Shown here one piece after another: positions 43,922-52,320 of a stretch of 64,000 nt of DNA (position 1 is the stretch's first letter; each line of letters starts with the position of its first letter). The DNA is from Dehalococcoidia bacterium. Its GTDB lineage: Bacteria; Chloroflexota; Dehalococcoidia; SpSt-223. The notes beneath the pieces were generated by a model. That model did no database searches and was not told where the DNA came from. It was given only the letters and a program-made list of their open reading frames with translations. The stretch lies in the NCBI GenBank assembly GCA_026003895.1, contig BPIC01000005.1, positions 62,001 to 126,000 of the forward strand, read 5' to 3'. The position numbers and the translations under genes are program-made.

Positions 43922-45384
43922 CGAATCGACACCTCACCGAGCGGGAGCTCGTCGGTGGTCGTTCCTTCGCGGGTGCGGATTGGCAGACGATCGCCATTGC
44001 GGGCACGCACGAGGCTCACGGACAGGTGATAGCGGCCAGCGGCGAGGTTGTCTGGCAACGGCAACCGGTCCTGAATCACTTCACCCTTCACCCAGCCCGC
44101 GGTCGGACGCCGACCGTCAAGCGGTGTCTGCTCGTGCTGGGCGACAACGTGACCGTCCGAGCTGCGGACCGTGAGCACAATACGGTAGTCCTCGATGCCA
44201 TCGGCGATCGCCTGCCAATCGAGAGCGAGGAAGTGCGCATCACTGAGGGCGCCGCGATGAACGGCAAGGAGCGCGACACGCTCGCCAAACGCGGCGAGCA
44301 CCGGCTCGCCTCGCGGCAACGCGCTGAGGACGATCGGCTGGAGAAACGAATAGGACGCTGCCATGGCGACGAGTGCCAACGCAAAGACGGTTGCCGCAGC
44401 CTCCCGGCCGTGGGGGAGCGGAAGCAACACACCGACCAGGGCGAGCCCGAGCGCCGTCAGGCCAAGCAACTGCCACGGCTGCCCGGCCACCGTAACGAGC
44501 GGCGTCCAGAGTGGCCCGGCGAGGCTGAGGATGGCTGGAGCAAGGGAGAGACCACCCAACGCGAAAAGGAACCAGCGCCGCTCCGCTCCAACGATCGCGA
44601 TCCCGGCAGCGCCGACCGCGACAGCGCCGAGCTGGATGGGCAGCCCGGCCGCCGGTGAGGAGTCGTAGCCCCAGCGGGCAAGGATAAGCTGGGCCGGCTG
44701 GACAGGGTCTGGTGCGACGGCGGGAAGCGGGCCGAACCAGACGGGAAGCCAAGCCACGAAACTCAACGCCAAACCGCCGGTGACGACGAGCGTTGGCACG
44801 GTCACCGTCCGCTTAGCTATCGCACGAAGCGCGAGTGCGCCGGCCGCCCCTCCGACCGCCAGTGTCGGGTTCGAAAGCGCCATCGCAAGGGCTATCGCGC
44901 CAAGGGGCAGCGGACGCGCTGCGCCAAGCGCCAGCGCCACTAGCCATGGGGCGAGTGCGAGCGCGCACGCATCACCGAGATCGCCTCGGACATAGGTCGC
45001 TGCCAGTCGATACGGCACGAAGGCATAGAGCACGCTGGCAAGCAATCCGCCCTGCCAGTCGTGCCCGGCCCGATCGGGCCGAGCGAGCCGCCAGATCGCC
45101 GCGCCCGCGAAGAACGCGCTGGCCGGACCCAAAAGGAGCGCTGCGCCATGCAGCAGTTTCAATGCGGTCGCCGGCTCGATCCAAGTACTCTGCAGAAGCG
45201 CGAGCACGACATGGGGCAGCGGTGGCAACGGCGGCATCGCCCCCCTGGCGCTCCATCCAAACGGACCGCCGGAAATTGCCTGATAGGCTGGCAACAGCCC
45301 GGCGTGGTTGTGGAAATATCCGGGATGGAGCAACGGCACTGCGGCAACGGCACTCAAGCCGATCGCCAAGATCAGGGCAGGCAC
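43918..45384 (-). CDS. Polytopic membrane protein, PTPS-related domain (paralogue 3)
   Basis: A 488-residue membrane protein with about ten helices and a soluble C-terminal region of about 150 residues rich in beta strands (HFLALDWQAIADGIEDYRIV). YAFVPYRLAATYVRGDLGDA is the counterpart of the YRLVDxYVR motif in the two downstream paralogues, and LARWGYDSSPAAGLPIQLGA matches their WGYG loop. It heads the unit of three and couples to paralogue 2 by a 4-base overlap. Confidence 0.74.
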   Translation of the reverse strand: MPALILAIGLSAVAAVPLLHPGYFHNHAGLLPAYQAISGGPFGWSARGAMPPLPPLPHVVLALLQSTWIEPATALKLLHGAALLLGPASAFFAGAAIWRLARPDRAGHDWQGGLLASVLYAFVPYRLAATYVRGDLGDACALALAPWLVALALGAARPLPLGAIALAMALSNPTLAVGGAAGALALRAIAKRTVTVPTLVVTGGLALSFVAWLPVWFGPLPAVAPDPVQPAQLILARWGYDSSPAAGLPIQLGAVAVGAAGIAIVGAERRWFLFALGGLSLAPAILSLAGPLWTPLVTVAGQPWQLLGLTALGLALVGVLLPLPHGREAAATVFALALVAMAASYSFLQPIVLSALPRGEPVLAAFGERVALLAVHRGALSDAHFLALDWQAIADGIEDYRIVLTVRSSDGHVVAQHEQTPLDGRRPTAGWVKGEVIQDRLPLPDNLAAGRYHLSVSLVRARNGDRLPIRTREGTTTDELPLGEVSIR

Positions 45385-45941
45385 GGTTCGTCCAAGCGAC
45401 TCGCGGTCCGCGTCTCACCTACCAATCCGCGCTGAGGCGACCGGATCGTAAGGGACACGAGACGGATTGGTCTCAATCCAGCCTCATTGCCGCTGCTTCT
45501 CGTGCTTGATTCCCCGAACAGTTGCTGCGGTGCCGTCCCGTGGAATTGAGCCGAGCTCAATGACGCGGAGGTTGAACGGCGTGGCGGCGTCTTCCGCGGG
45601 AACACGGTGGGGCGATTTCGTACTCGGCTAGCCTTGCCCTCAGCGGAGCCCCCGCGTTCCGGCGAGACGTTTTTCGCGCGTCTTTCCGCGCTCGACGGGC
45701 GGGAGCCTCGCTTGGGCAGGCAGGGACCGTCCTCGAGCGCCTCGGCGGCGGAGCACGGGTGTGGGGCGGCAGCCGTGACGCAAACCACGGTCGGGACGCT
45801 CAGGCGCTTCAGCGAGGCCTCGTGCTCCCACGCTTATCCTTGATGCCTGCATCTCGGCGGCCGACTGGTGTACCGTGCAGACCACGGACACCGCGGAGAA
45901 CCCGGAGCGCTTACCATGGACCACGAGCTCGAGACGGCGCC
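45385..45941. other. Long intergenic region, no convincing gene
   Basis: About 555 bases between the divergent paralogue 3 (minus) and cupin gene (plus). Frames up to about 138 codons exist on both strands, but the products are Arg/Ser/Pro-rich and motif-free. A nine-codon frame (45916-45945, product MDHELETAP) ends on a TGA that overlaps the cupin GTG, which could be a coupling leader or chance. Confidence 0.45.
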
Positions 45942-46307
45942 GTGAACGAGGGCGTCACGGTCGGCAATGCCTACACTGCGGGCGCGTCGTACCGGAGCTG
46001 GATTGTCGGTCACTTCGTCGGCGGCCCGCTCCATTCCACCGCAGTCGAAGTGAAGTGGGCGCGACACGCCGCGGGCGAGGAGCGCAGCGAGTGGTCGGCC
46101 GACGCGGCGACGACCTTGGTGATCCTTGTCCGCGGCCGATTTCGGCTTCTCTTCCCGGACCGGGAGGCGATGCTGCGCGAAGAGGGCGACTTCGTGCACT
46201 GGCTTCCGGGCATCCACCACCGCTGGGTCGCCGAGGAAGAATCCGTAGTCTTGACCGTCCGTTGGCCGTCATTGCGGCCCACCGGTGGGGCGGATGAACT
46301 CGGCTAG
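45942..46307 (+). CDS. Cupin-fold protein
   Basis: A 121-residue single beta-barrel protein: HSTAVEVKWARHAAGEERSE, ATTLVILVRGRFRLLFPDRE and LREEGDFVHWLPGIHHRWVA follow the cupin pattern, with possible metal ligands in the second motif (PGIHHRW). The closing strand SVVLTVRWPS fits. GTG at 45942 was chosen for the fold boundary; it overlaps the stop of a nine-codon frame and has no strong ribosome site. It precedes nuoA by 170 bases with a separate promoter between, so a link to complex I is doubtful. The ligand is unknown. Confidence 0.7.
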   Translation: MNEGVTVGNAYTAGASYRSWIVGHFVGGPLHSTAVEVKWARHAAGEERSEWSADAATTLVILVRGRFRLLFPDREAMLREEGDFVHWLPGIHHRWVAEEESVVLTVRWPSLRPTGGADELG

Positions 46308-46369
46308 CCCGGTCAACCGGCGGTTCGGTCCCCGCCCCGAGGGCGCTGTCCACCGCCCGCAGCGGGCGC

Positions 46370-46387
46370 TTGTTACAACTTTCACTT
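46370..46387. promoter_or_regulatory. Degenerate Rex-like site at the nuo promoter
   Basis: TTGTTACAACTTTCACTT matches the Rex consensus TTGTGAANNNNTTCACAA at 10 of 14 defined positions and overlaps the -35 box of the nuo promoter by two bases. It is much weaker than the site at ndh (13 of 14). Confidence 0.3.
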
Positions 46388-46415
46388 GCTCGCCTTCTCG
46401 GGCCTGTGCGATAAT
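46386..46415 (+). promoter_or_regulatory. Candidate nuo operon promoter
   Basis: TTGCTC (46386-46391) and GATAAT (46410-46415) with an 18-base spacer, 62 bases before the nuoA start. GATAAT differs from the consensus -10 only at the first base. Confidence 0.5.
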
Positions 46416-46477
46416 CGCTCACGGCCGGGCGATCAGGCACGCAGCGCCGGCCAAGGGCGCCCTTCGGAGGACCGGTC

Positions 46478-46831
46478 GTGGGCGACTATGTGTACCTAGT
46501 CTTCTTCCTCTTTTTTGGTGTCCTCTTCCCCCTTGGAGGCATCGTTACCGAGCGGTTCCTCTCCCCGAAGAAGCCCGACCCGATCAAAGAGACGACATAC
46601 GAATGCGGGATCGAGACCGAAGGGACGACGTGGGTCCAGTTCCACACGCGGTATTACCTGTATGCCCTCGTCTTTCTCATCTTCGACGTAGAAGCGATCT
46701 TCCTTTTTCCGTGGGCAGTTGCCTACAACCAACTCGCGCTATTCGGCTTTATCGAGATGATGATCTTCCTCGCGATCTTGCTGGTGGGCTTTGCCTACGC
46801 GTGGCGCAAGCGCGCCCTTGAATGGAGGTAG
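46478..46831 (+). CDS. nuoA: NADH-quinone oxidoreductase subunit A
   Basis: A 117-residue subunit with three membrane helices. The conserved loop KPDPIKETTYECGIETEG has the cysteine known to lie near the quinone cavity, and FLIFDVEAIFLFPWA in helix 2 is the family signature. The GTG start follows GGAGG (46466-46470). It is the first gene of the complex I operon and joins the membrane arm to the peripheral arm. Confidence 0.95.
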   Translation: MGDYVYLVFFLFFGVLFPLGGIVTERFLSPKKPDPIKETTYECGIETEGTTWVQFHTRYYLYALVFLIFDVEAIFLFPWAVAYNQLALFGFIEMMIFLAILLVGFAYAWRKRALEWR

Positions 46832-46834
46832 CCG

Positions 46835-47503
46835 ATGACGACCGAACGCTGGGACGGTCTCGTCCAGCCCCCCCCGGGCGTCGTCCTCCACGACTCCGGC
46901 ACCACCGATGTCTCCGTGCTCTACAGCGCGCCGCGTGTGCCCTATCCGGATGAGATCCCGATGGAAGAGCTGCTCGGTCGCAACGTGCTGCTCACTCGTG
47001 TCGATCTTGTCCTGAACTGGGCGCGCAAGTCCGCAACGTGGCCTCTGATGTTTGGCTTGGCGTGTTGCGCGATGGAGATGATCGCCAGCACAACCGCGCG
47101 GTACGACATCGCGCGCTTCGGGATGGAAGCGTTCCGGCCATCCGCACGGCAGGCCGACCTGATCATCGTTTCTGGGACGGTGACGTGGAAGATGGCGGCG
47201 CCGATCCGGCGGATCTACGACCAGATTCCAGAGCCCAAATGGGTGATCTCGATGGGGTCGTGTGCCAACGCCGGCGGGCCGTATTTCAATAGCTATAGCG
47301 TGGTTCCCGGCGTCAATATGATTATTCCGGTCGACGTCTATGTTCCCGGCTGTCCGCCACGGCCGGATGCGCTCTTGTACGGCATCCTCATGCTCCACAA
47401 AAAGATGATGAAGCAGGGGATCGTGCGCCGCGAGCGGATTGATTCCGGCGCTGCCTACCAAGTGCAAGATTGGAGCGACCCGGCGCGCAAGGCAACGGTA
47501 TGA
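46835..47503 (+). CDS. nuoB: NADH-quinone oxidoreductase subunit B
   Basis: A 222-residue peripheral-arm subunit that carries the terminal iron-sulfur cluster N2. The ligands are the tandem pair in LACCAMEM, the Cys in [10 protein letters not shown] and that in [14 protein letters not shown]. It has a longer N-terminus (about 45 residues) than E. coli NuoB. It starts 4 bases after nuoA, and its stop overlaps nuoC (ATGA). Confidence 0.96.
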   Translation: MTTERWDGLVQPPPGVVLHDSGTTDVSVLYSAPRVPYPDEIPMEELLGRNVLLTRVDLVLNWARKSATWPLMFGLACCAMEMIASTTARYDIARFGMEAFRPSARQADLIIVSGTVTWKMAAPIRRIYDQIPEPKWVISMGSCANAGGPYFNSYSVVPGVNMIIPVDVYVPGCPPRPDALLYGILMLHKKMMKQGIVRRERIDSGAAYQVQDWSDPARKATV

Positions 47504-47958
47504 CGGTACGTCTTGATCCGGCGGATGCCGCCGCGCTGATCCGCGCCCGCTTTCCCGAGGCTGTCGAGGCGGTCGACGGGTTCGCCGTCCGGCTGGCGAC
47601 CTCTGCGCTCGTCGAGGTTTGTCAGTACCTGCGTGATGAGCCGTCTCTCGCCTTTGATTATCTCGTGATGGAGACCGCGGTTGACTATATCGAGGACGAC
47701 TATCTCGAGCTGGTCTACGTGGTGCGTTCGCTCCAACACAATCGCGAGGTAGTGCTGAAGGTGCGCACGGATGGCCGAGACGATCCGGTGGTGCCGTCGT
47801 TAGTGGATATCTGGCAGACTGCCGAGTTTCAGGAGCGCGAGATCTACGACCTGTTCGGCGTGCGGTTTGCCGGGCACCCGGACTTGCGCCGCCTGTTTCT
47901 GTGGGACGAGTTTCGCGGCTACCCGTTGCGGAAGGACTTCCTTCCGCTGGCGCAGTAG
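47500..47958 (+). CDS. nuoC: NADH-quinone oxidoreductase subunit C
   Basis: A 152-residue 30-kDa-type subunit. The signature [21 protein letters not shown] and [10 protein letters not shown] at the end are clear. It is separate from NuoD, not fused as in E. coli. The ATG overlaps the nuoB stop, so translation is coupled. It supports the peripheral arm and holds no cofactor. Confidence 0.94.
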   Translation: MTVRLDPADAAALIRARFPEAVEAVDGFAVRLATSALVEVCQYLRDEPSLAFDYLVMETAVDYIEDDYLELVYVVRSLQHNREVVLKVRTDGRDDPVVPSLVDIWQTAEFQEREIYDLFGVRFAGHPDLRRLFLWDEFRGYPLRKDFLPLAQ

Positions 47959-47967
47959 AGAAGAGCG

Positions 47968-49089
47968 ATGGCACTCAAGACCGAGCCGTTTGTCGTCAAT
48001 ATCGGACCCCAGCACCCGAGCACACACGGTGTCTTTCGCGTGCAGCTGACTGTAGATGGCGAAACGATTGTCGATCTGAAGCCGGTGATGGGGTATCTCC
48101 ACCGCGGCACGGAAAAGTTGGCCGAGGAGAAGACCTACACCCAGTGCATCCCCTATACCGACCGGATGGACTACCTCGCCGCAATGAGCAACGAGCTCGG
48201 CTACGTGATGGCCGTCGAAAAGCTTGCTGGCATCGAGCCGCCGCCTCGTGCCAAGTGGCTGCGGATGATCTTTGCCGAGCTGCAGCGTATTTCGAGTCAT
48301 CTGTTCGCAGCCGCGACCTTCTTCCAAGACCTCGGCGGCTGGGGAACCGCCATCATGTATATGCTCGGTCGTGACCGGGAACAGATCCTCGATATCTTCG
48401 AGATGACCTGTGGTCAGCGACTGACGACCAACTACATGCGGATCGGCGGCGTGGCCCAAGATGTCCCGCCGGAGTTCTTCCCAGCCGTCCGGCGTTTTCT
48501 CGATGACATGCCCAGCCGGATCGATGAGTATTTCGACTTCCTCGCGGATAGCGATCTGCTCCTGACCCGCACCAAGGGCGTCGGCATCCTTCCGAAGGAG
48601 CTGGCGATTTCCTGCGGCTGCTCTGGCCCAATGCTTCGCGGCTCTGGGGTGCCGTGGGACCTTCGGAAGACGAACCCGTACCTGTACTATGACGAGGTCG
48701 ATTTCGACGTCATCGTCGGCCAGAACGGCGACTGCTACGACCGGTTCATGGTTCGCTTCTGGGAGGTCGGCCAGAGCCTGCGCATCATCGAGCAGTGCCT
48801 CGAGCGCCTCCCGGATGGTGATGTGCGCCATCCCTTCTCGCCGGACTTCGTTTCGGGGACGTTTCGGCCGCCGAAAGGCGAGGTATATCAGGCGATCGAA
48901 GGGCCGAAGGGTGAGCTTGGCTACTATCTCGTTTCGGACGGGACGACGGCACCCTACCGATTCCACGTCCGGGCCCCATCGCTGATCAATCTGACGCCGT
49001 TCCGTGAGATGTGCATCGGTTGGAAAGTCGCCGACATGATTGTCATCCTCGGCTCGGTCGACATCGTCGTCGGCGAGGTTGACCGCTGA
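47968..49089 (+). CDS. nuoD: NADH-quinone oxidoreductase subunit D
   Basis: A 373-residue 49-kDa-type subunit that forms the quinone pocket with NuoB. NIGPQHPSTHGVFR contains the His of the quinone loop; HRGTEKLAEEKTYTQCIPYTDR and the C-terminal DMIVILGSVDIVVGEVDR are family signatures. The hydrogenase-type cysteine ligands are absent, as expected of complex I. The final TGA shares one base with the nuoH start. Confidence 0.96.
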   Translation: MALKTEPFVVNIGPQHPSTHGVFRVQLTVDGETIVDLKPVMGYLHRGTEKLAEEKTYTQCIPYTDRMDYLAAMSNELGYVMAVEKLAGIEPPPRAKWLRMIFAELQRISSHLFAAATFFQDLGGWGTAIMYMLGRDREQILDIFEMTCGQRLTTNYMRIGGVAQDVPPEFFPAVRRFLDDMPSRIDEYFDFLADSDLLLTRTKGVGILPKELAISCGCSGPMLRGSGVPWDLRKTNPYLYYDEVDFDVIVGQNGDCYDRFMVRFWEVGQSLRIIEQCLERLPDGDVRHPFSPDFVSGTFRPPKGEVYQAIEGPKGELGYYLVSDGTTAPYRFHVRAPSLINLTPFREMCIGWKVADMIVILGSVDIVVGEVDR

Positions 49090-50321
49090 TGGACTTTGTT
49101 GCTTTTTACTATCAGTACATTTGGAACCTGAGCAGCATGTGGGGTTCCGTCCTTGCCTGGCTGCAGAGCCAGACGGGTCTGCCCGGCTGGGCGATTTATC
49201 TGGTGTTCGGTTTTGGCGGCGCACTTGGCGCATTTCTTTGGGTGGCGATCAGCAACATCATCCTCGTGTTTGGCGAGCGTCGCTTGCTTGGCCGCTTCCA
49301 GATTCGCTTTGGCCCGAACCGGGTCGGCCCAAACGGCACGCTTCAACTGATTGCCGACGCCCTCAAGAGCGTCGGGAAAGAGCTCGTCATCCCAGCTGGC
49401 GCCGATAAACCCATCTACGTTCTTGGGCCGATTGTCGCCTTTATTCCCGCCATGATGGGCTTTGCGGTGTTTACGTTCGGCCCGACGATGTCGCCGGTGA
49501 CGATGGACATCGGCGTGCTCTACTTTCAAGCGGTGACATCATTGACGGCCTTCGCCGCCTTCATGGCTGGCTGGTCGTCCAACAACAAGTTCGCGCTGTT
49601 TGGTGCGATGCGCGCCGTCGCTCAGTTTGTCTCCTATGAAATCCCGCTGGTGTTGGCGGTGATCAGCGTCGTACTGGTCGCCGGCACGATGAACACGCTG
49701 ACGATCGCCAACCAGCAAACCATCGTCTATGCGCTGGTGCTGCCAATTGCGCTTTTTGTCTTCACGATCGCCTCAATCGCCGAGGCGAACCGGACACCGA
49801 TGGATATTGTCGAAGCCGAGAGCGAGATCGTCGCTGGATATCACACCGAATATGGCGGCATGGCCTTCATCATGTTTTATGCCGCGGAGTACACGCACGC
49901 GCTCGCCTTCGGGGCGATGCTCAATGTCCTCTTTCTCGGAGGCTGGAAGCTGTTCTGGCTCGACCAGGTTTTGCCGCCGTGGCTGTTGTTCATTCTGAAA
50001 AGCTACTTCGTCTTCTTCATCTTGATCTGGATGCGAGCGACGTTCCCGCGGCTCCGGATCGATCAGCTGATGAGCCTCGGCTGGAAAGTGCTGGTGCCGC
50101 TTGCGCTGGTCAGTCTCGTGCTCACCTCCGCCGGCATGCTCGTTCCCGGCCTGCCGCTGTTGGCCGTCGCCATCTTCCAATGGGTCGCCGCTGGGCTGAT
50201 CATCTTGGCAGTCCTGTCGCGGCTGCCCCGGCGCACCAATCGCGAAGAAGATATGCGAGCGCGTCGATTGGCGGCGCAAGCCGCGATGACGGCGCGAACT
50301 GCCGTGTCGGCCCAGTCGTAA
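49089..50321 (+). CDS. nuoH: NADH-quinone oxidoreductase subunit H
   Basis: A 410-residue membrane subunit with eight helices that docks the peripheral arm. GRFQIRFGPNRVGPNGTLQL, EANRTPMDIVEAESEIVAGYHTEY split in two blocks, and WMRATFPRLRIDQLM are the diagnostic blocks. The acidic residues in the second block lead protons from the quinone site. It begins in TGATG overlap with nuoD. The C-terminus is about 40 residues longer than in E. coli, and basic. Confidence 0.95.
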   Translation: MDFVAFYYQYIWNLSSMWGSVLAWLQSQTGLPGWAIYLVFGFGGALGAFLWVAISNIILVFGERRLLGRFQIRFGPNRVGPNGTLQLIADALKSVGKELVIPAGADKPIYVLGPIVAFIPAMMGFAVFTFGPTMSPVTMDIGVLYFQAVTSLTAFAAFMAGWSSNNKFALFGAMRAVAQFVSYEIPLVLAVISVVLVAGTMNTLTIANQQTIVYALVLPIALFVFTIASIAEANRTPMDIVEAESEIVAGYHTEYGGMAFIMFYAAEYTHALAFGAMLNVLFLGGWKLFWLDQVLPPWLLFILKSYFVFFILIWMRATFPRLRIDQLMSLGWKVLVPLALVSLVLTSAGMLVPGLPLLAVAIFQWVAAGLIILAVLSRLPRRTNREEDMRARRLAAQAAMTARTAVSAQS

Positions 50322-50333
50322 CCGGAGCGCACG

Positions 50334-50900
50334 ATGAACGGATTAGGCATCTTAAAGGCGATGGCCGTCACGATGAAGCACTTCTTCCGGAAGCCGGTCA
50401 CCGTGCAATATCCGGAGGAGCGGTTGCCGGTTCCGGCCCGCATTCGCGGAACCTCGTTTGTGTGGTACGAAGATCGGTGCGTCGGTTGCTCGATGTGCGC
50501 GAAGGCCTGCCCCCACGGCGTCATCGTGATCGAAACCCATCCTCACGCCATCGACCCGTCGCGGCGTGTCGTCGACCGCTACGATTTCCACGGCGAACGC
50601 TGCATGTATTGCGGGCTATGCGTCGAGGCGTGCCCGTTCGCGGCGGTCTTTATGGGGAGCCGGTACGAGCTCGCGACCTACGATCGCCGAACGATGTACA
50701 TCACCAAGCAGCAGCTCATCGACGGTCCAAACGATCCGAGCGAGTTTGCCGTTCCTGAATATGCGAGCGACCTTCCCGACCGGATCAACCTGCCGCTCGT
50801 CGCCCCCTCGCCGCGCGCCGAGGATGAAGCCGCTTTTCTTGCCTCGCTGCCGCGGCTCGCCGATCAGCTGCCGGTTGGTCACTCGGCGGAGGTCGAATGA
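50334..50900 (+). CDS. nuoI: NADH-quinone oxidoreductase subunit I
   Basis: A 188-residue ferredoxin-like subunit with two 4Fe-4S binding motifs, CVGCSMCAKACP and CMYCGLCVEACP, that pass electrons to cluster N2. Length is typical, with a polar C-terminal tail (about 145-188). It starts 12 bases after nuoH and overlaps nuoJ by 4 bases. Confidence 0.95.
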   Translation: MNGLGILKAMAVTMKHFFRKPVTVQYPEERLPVPARIRGTSFVWYEDRCVGCSMCAKACPHGVIVIETHPHAIDPSRRVVDRYDFHGERCMYCGLCVEACPFAAVFMGSRYELATYDRRTMYITKQQLIDGPNDPSEFAVPEYASDLPDRINLPLVAPSPRAEDEAAFLASLPRLADQLPVGHSAEVE

Positions 50901-51400
50901 CCGAGCTCGGTCCTGTCATCGCGTTCTGGGTGCTGGCGGTCGTCGCGGTGGTGGCGGCCGTCGGTGTCGTCGGCTCGCGCAACCTGTTCCACTCCGCGAT
51001 CTTCTTGACGGTCGTCTTTCTGGCAGTTGCTGGACTGTATCTTGTTCTCTCTTCGGACTTCCTCTTCGGAGTCCAGATCATGGTCTATGCCGGCGCCATC
51101 GCGGTGCTGATCGTCTTCGCCGTCATGCTGACCCACAACATTCAAGCTGGCAACCAAGAGGGACGCCAGTGGATCCCGGCGCTTGGGCTGGCGCTTTCGC
51201 TTTTCGTGGTGATGGCGGTCGTGCTCGCCGCCGGCGCTTTCCCCGCCTCATCCACGATGGCGGCGCTCCCGGAGAGCAATACCACCTTGATCGCCCGCGC
51301 TCTCTTCAATCCATACGTCCTGCCGTTTGAAATCGCGTCAGTAGTGCTCTTGGTGGCGATGATCGGCGCAATCGTGATCGCCCGCGAGGAGCGCGGATGA
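50897..51400 (+). CDS. nuoJ: NADH-quinone oxidoreductase subunit J
   Basis: A 167-residue subunit with five membrane helices. [20 protein letters not shown] and [20 protein letters not shown] are the family blocks; the latter contains the helix that shifts during the catalytic cycle. It overlaps nuoI and nuoK by 4 bases each. Confidence 0.95.
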   Translation: MTELGPVIAFWVLAVVAVVAAVGVVGSRNLFHSAIFLTVVFLAVAGLYLVLSSDFLFGVQIMVYAGAIAVLIVFAVMLTHNIQAGNQEGRQWIPALGLALSLFVVMAVVLAAGAFPASSTMAALPESNTTLIARALFNPYVLPFEIASVVLLVAMIGAIVIAREERG

Positions 51401-51732
51401 TGCCCGTAACGCTGAACCATTTCCTCGTCCTCAGCGCGATGCTGTTTTGCATCGGGCTCTACGGTGCTCTGGCCAAGCGCAACGCCGTCGCCATCCTGAT
51501 GGGCATCGAGCTGATGTTCAACGCGGTGAACGTGGCGCTTGTCGCCTTCTCGCGATTTGGTCCTGCTTCGACGGTAGCGGGACAGTCCGTGCTTCTGACG
51601 GGGCAGGCCTTCGCGATTTTCATTCTGACTGTCGCGGCAGCAGAAGCGGCGCTCGGCTTGGCAATCATCTTCGCGATTTATCGCCGGCGCGAGACCATCG
51701 ATCCCGACCGGCTGAATCTGCTCAAGTGGTGA
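51397..51732 (+). CDS. nuoK: NADH-quinone oxidoreductase subunit K
   Basis: A 111-residue subunit with three helices. The two conserved membrane glutamates lie in [20 protein letters not shown] and in [16 protein letters not shown]. Both are needed for proton transfer in characterised enzymes, so this subunit should be functional. The stop is 4 bases before the next small gene. Confidence 0.95.
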   Translation: MMPVTLNHFLVLSAMLFCIGLYGALAKRNAVAILMGIELMFNAVNVALVAFSRFGPASTVAGQSVLLTGQAFAIFILTVAAAEAALGLAIIFAIYRRRETIDPDRLNLLKW

Positions 51733-51736
51733 CGGG

Positions 51737-51931
51737 ATGTACATCGTCGCGCGGATAACCCCGAACAAAAAGACGGCGCAAATGTGGCGCGAGTTGTTCG
51801 AAGCGGGCGGTGTGCCGGCGATGACGTGGCCACATCCGCAGGAACGCCGACGTGGAGAGGCGGCTCGCTACGTGGTGCTCGTCCCGCTTGGCAAAGATCA
51901 CGTTGTCGAAGAGGCCTTGAGGAACACCTAA
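51737..51931 (+). CDS. 64-residue protein inside the nuo operon (DUF2007-like)
   Basis: It begins 4 bases after nuoK and codes MYIVARITPNKKTAQMWREL, then LFEAGGVPAMTWP and YVVLVPLGKDHVVEEALRN. The strand-helix-strand-helix outline with EAGGVPA and a closing LVP strand recalls DUF2007-type small signal-transducing proteins; this match is by eye. No cofactor motif or membrane helix is present. Being placed between nuoK and nuoL, it may be an accessory or assembly factor of this complex I lineage. Its stop overlaps an ATG that opens the doubtful spacer frame. Confidence 0.65.
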   Translation: MYIVARITPNKKTAQMWRELFEAGGVPAMTWPHPQERRRGEAARYVVLVPLGKDHVVEEALRNT

Positions 51932-52320
51932 TGAGTATCGTGGGGGTGGACCTCTTCCCCGTAGCGCCCGGCGCCTGTAGGGGCGGAGAGGCACATGTGT
52001 CACGTGCGTCTGGCATCGGTGGAGGGGTGACGAGACGGTCTCCCAGCGCCCGGCTGGTGCGGCGACGACGTCGGCGCAGGTCGGGGCTCGCACTTGGGAC
52101 GACGCTTCCTAATCGATCAAATCCCCCGTTCTTCGCCGTGGATAGAGACCGTCTTTTCCCGTTGGAGGCTTGCCGCAGCGGCGGCAGAGCGGAAGGCGCT
52201 CCGTACCCGCGGTCGTGGCGGCATCCGGCACGCCAAGCGGCACGAGCTCGCTGTGCCGGGACGACGCACCAGCGAGCGACGGCGGTAGCCTGGCAGGAGA
52301 CATTGGGGGTGCAGCCATGA
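51931..52320 (+). other. Spacer within the nuo operon, spanned by a doubtful 129-codon frame
   Basis: About 385 bases separate the 64-residue gene from nuoL, while every other nuo junction is 12 bases or less. A frame runs exactly across it: its ATG overlaps the upstream stop (TAATG) behind a GAGG site, and its TGA overlaps the nuoL ATG. The product is Arg/Gly/Ala-rich with a run of seven Arg and no motif, and it uses AGG/AGA codons unlike its neighbours, so I do not call it a gene. GCACATGTG and CACGTGC at 51991-52006 form nested palindromes. It may be an inserted or decayed segment, or a leader for nuoLMN. Confidence 0.4.

Noticed and set aside
45372..45788. 138-codon minus-strand frame upstream of membrane paralogue 3
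   Set aside because: Low-complexity Arg/Ser/Pro product with no motif and no ribosome site.
47800..49233. 477-codon minus-strand frame
   Set aside because: Complementary shadow of nuoC, nuoD and nuoH.
51991..52006. Repetitive extragenic palindrome in the nuo spacer
   Set aside because: Nested palindromes are present, but I did not find a second copy of the segment in the window, so it cannot be called a dispersed repeat.
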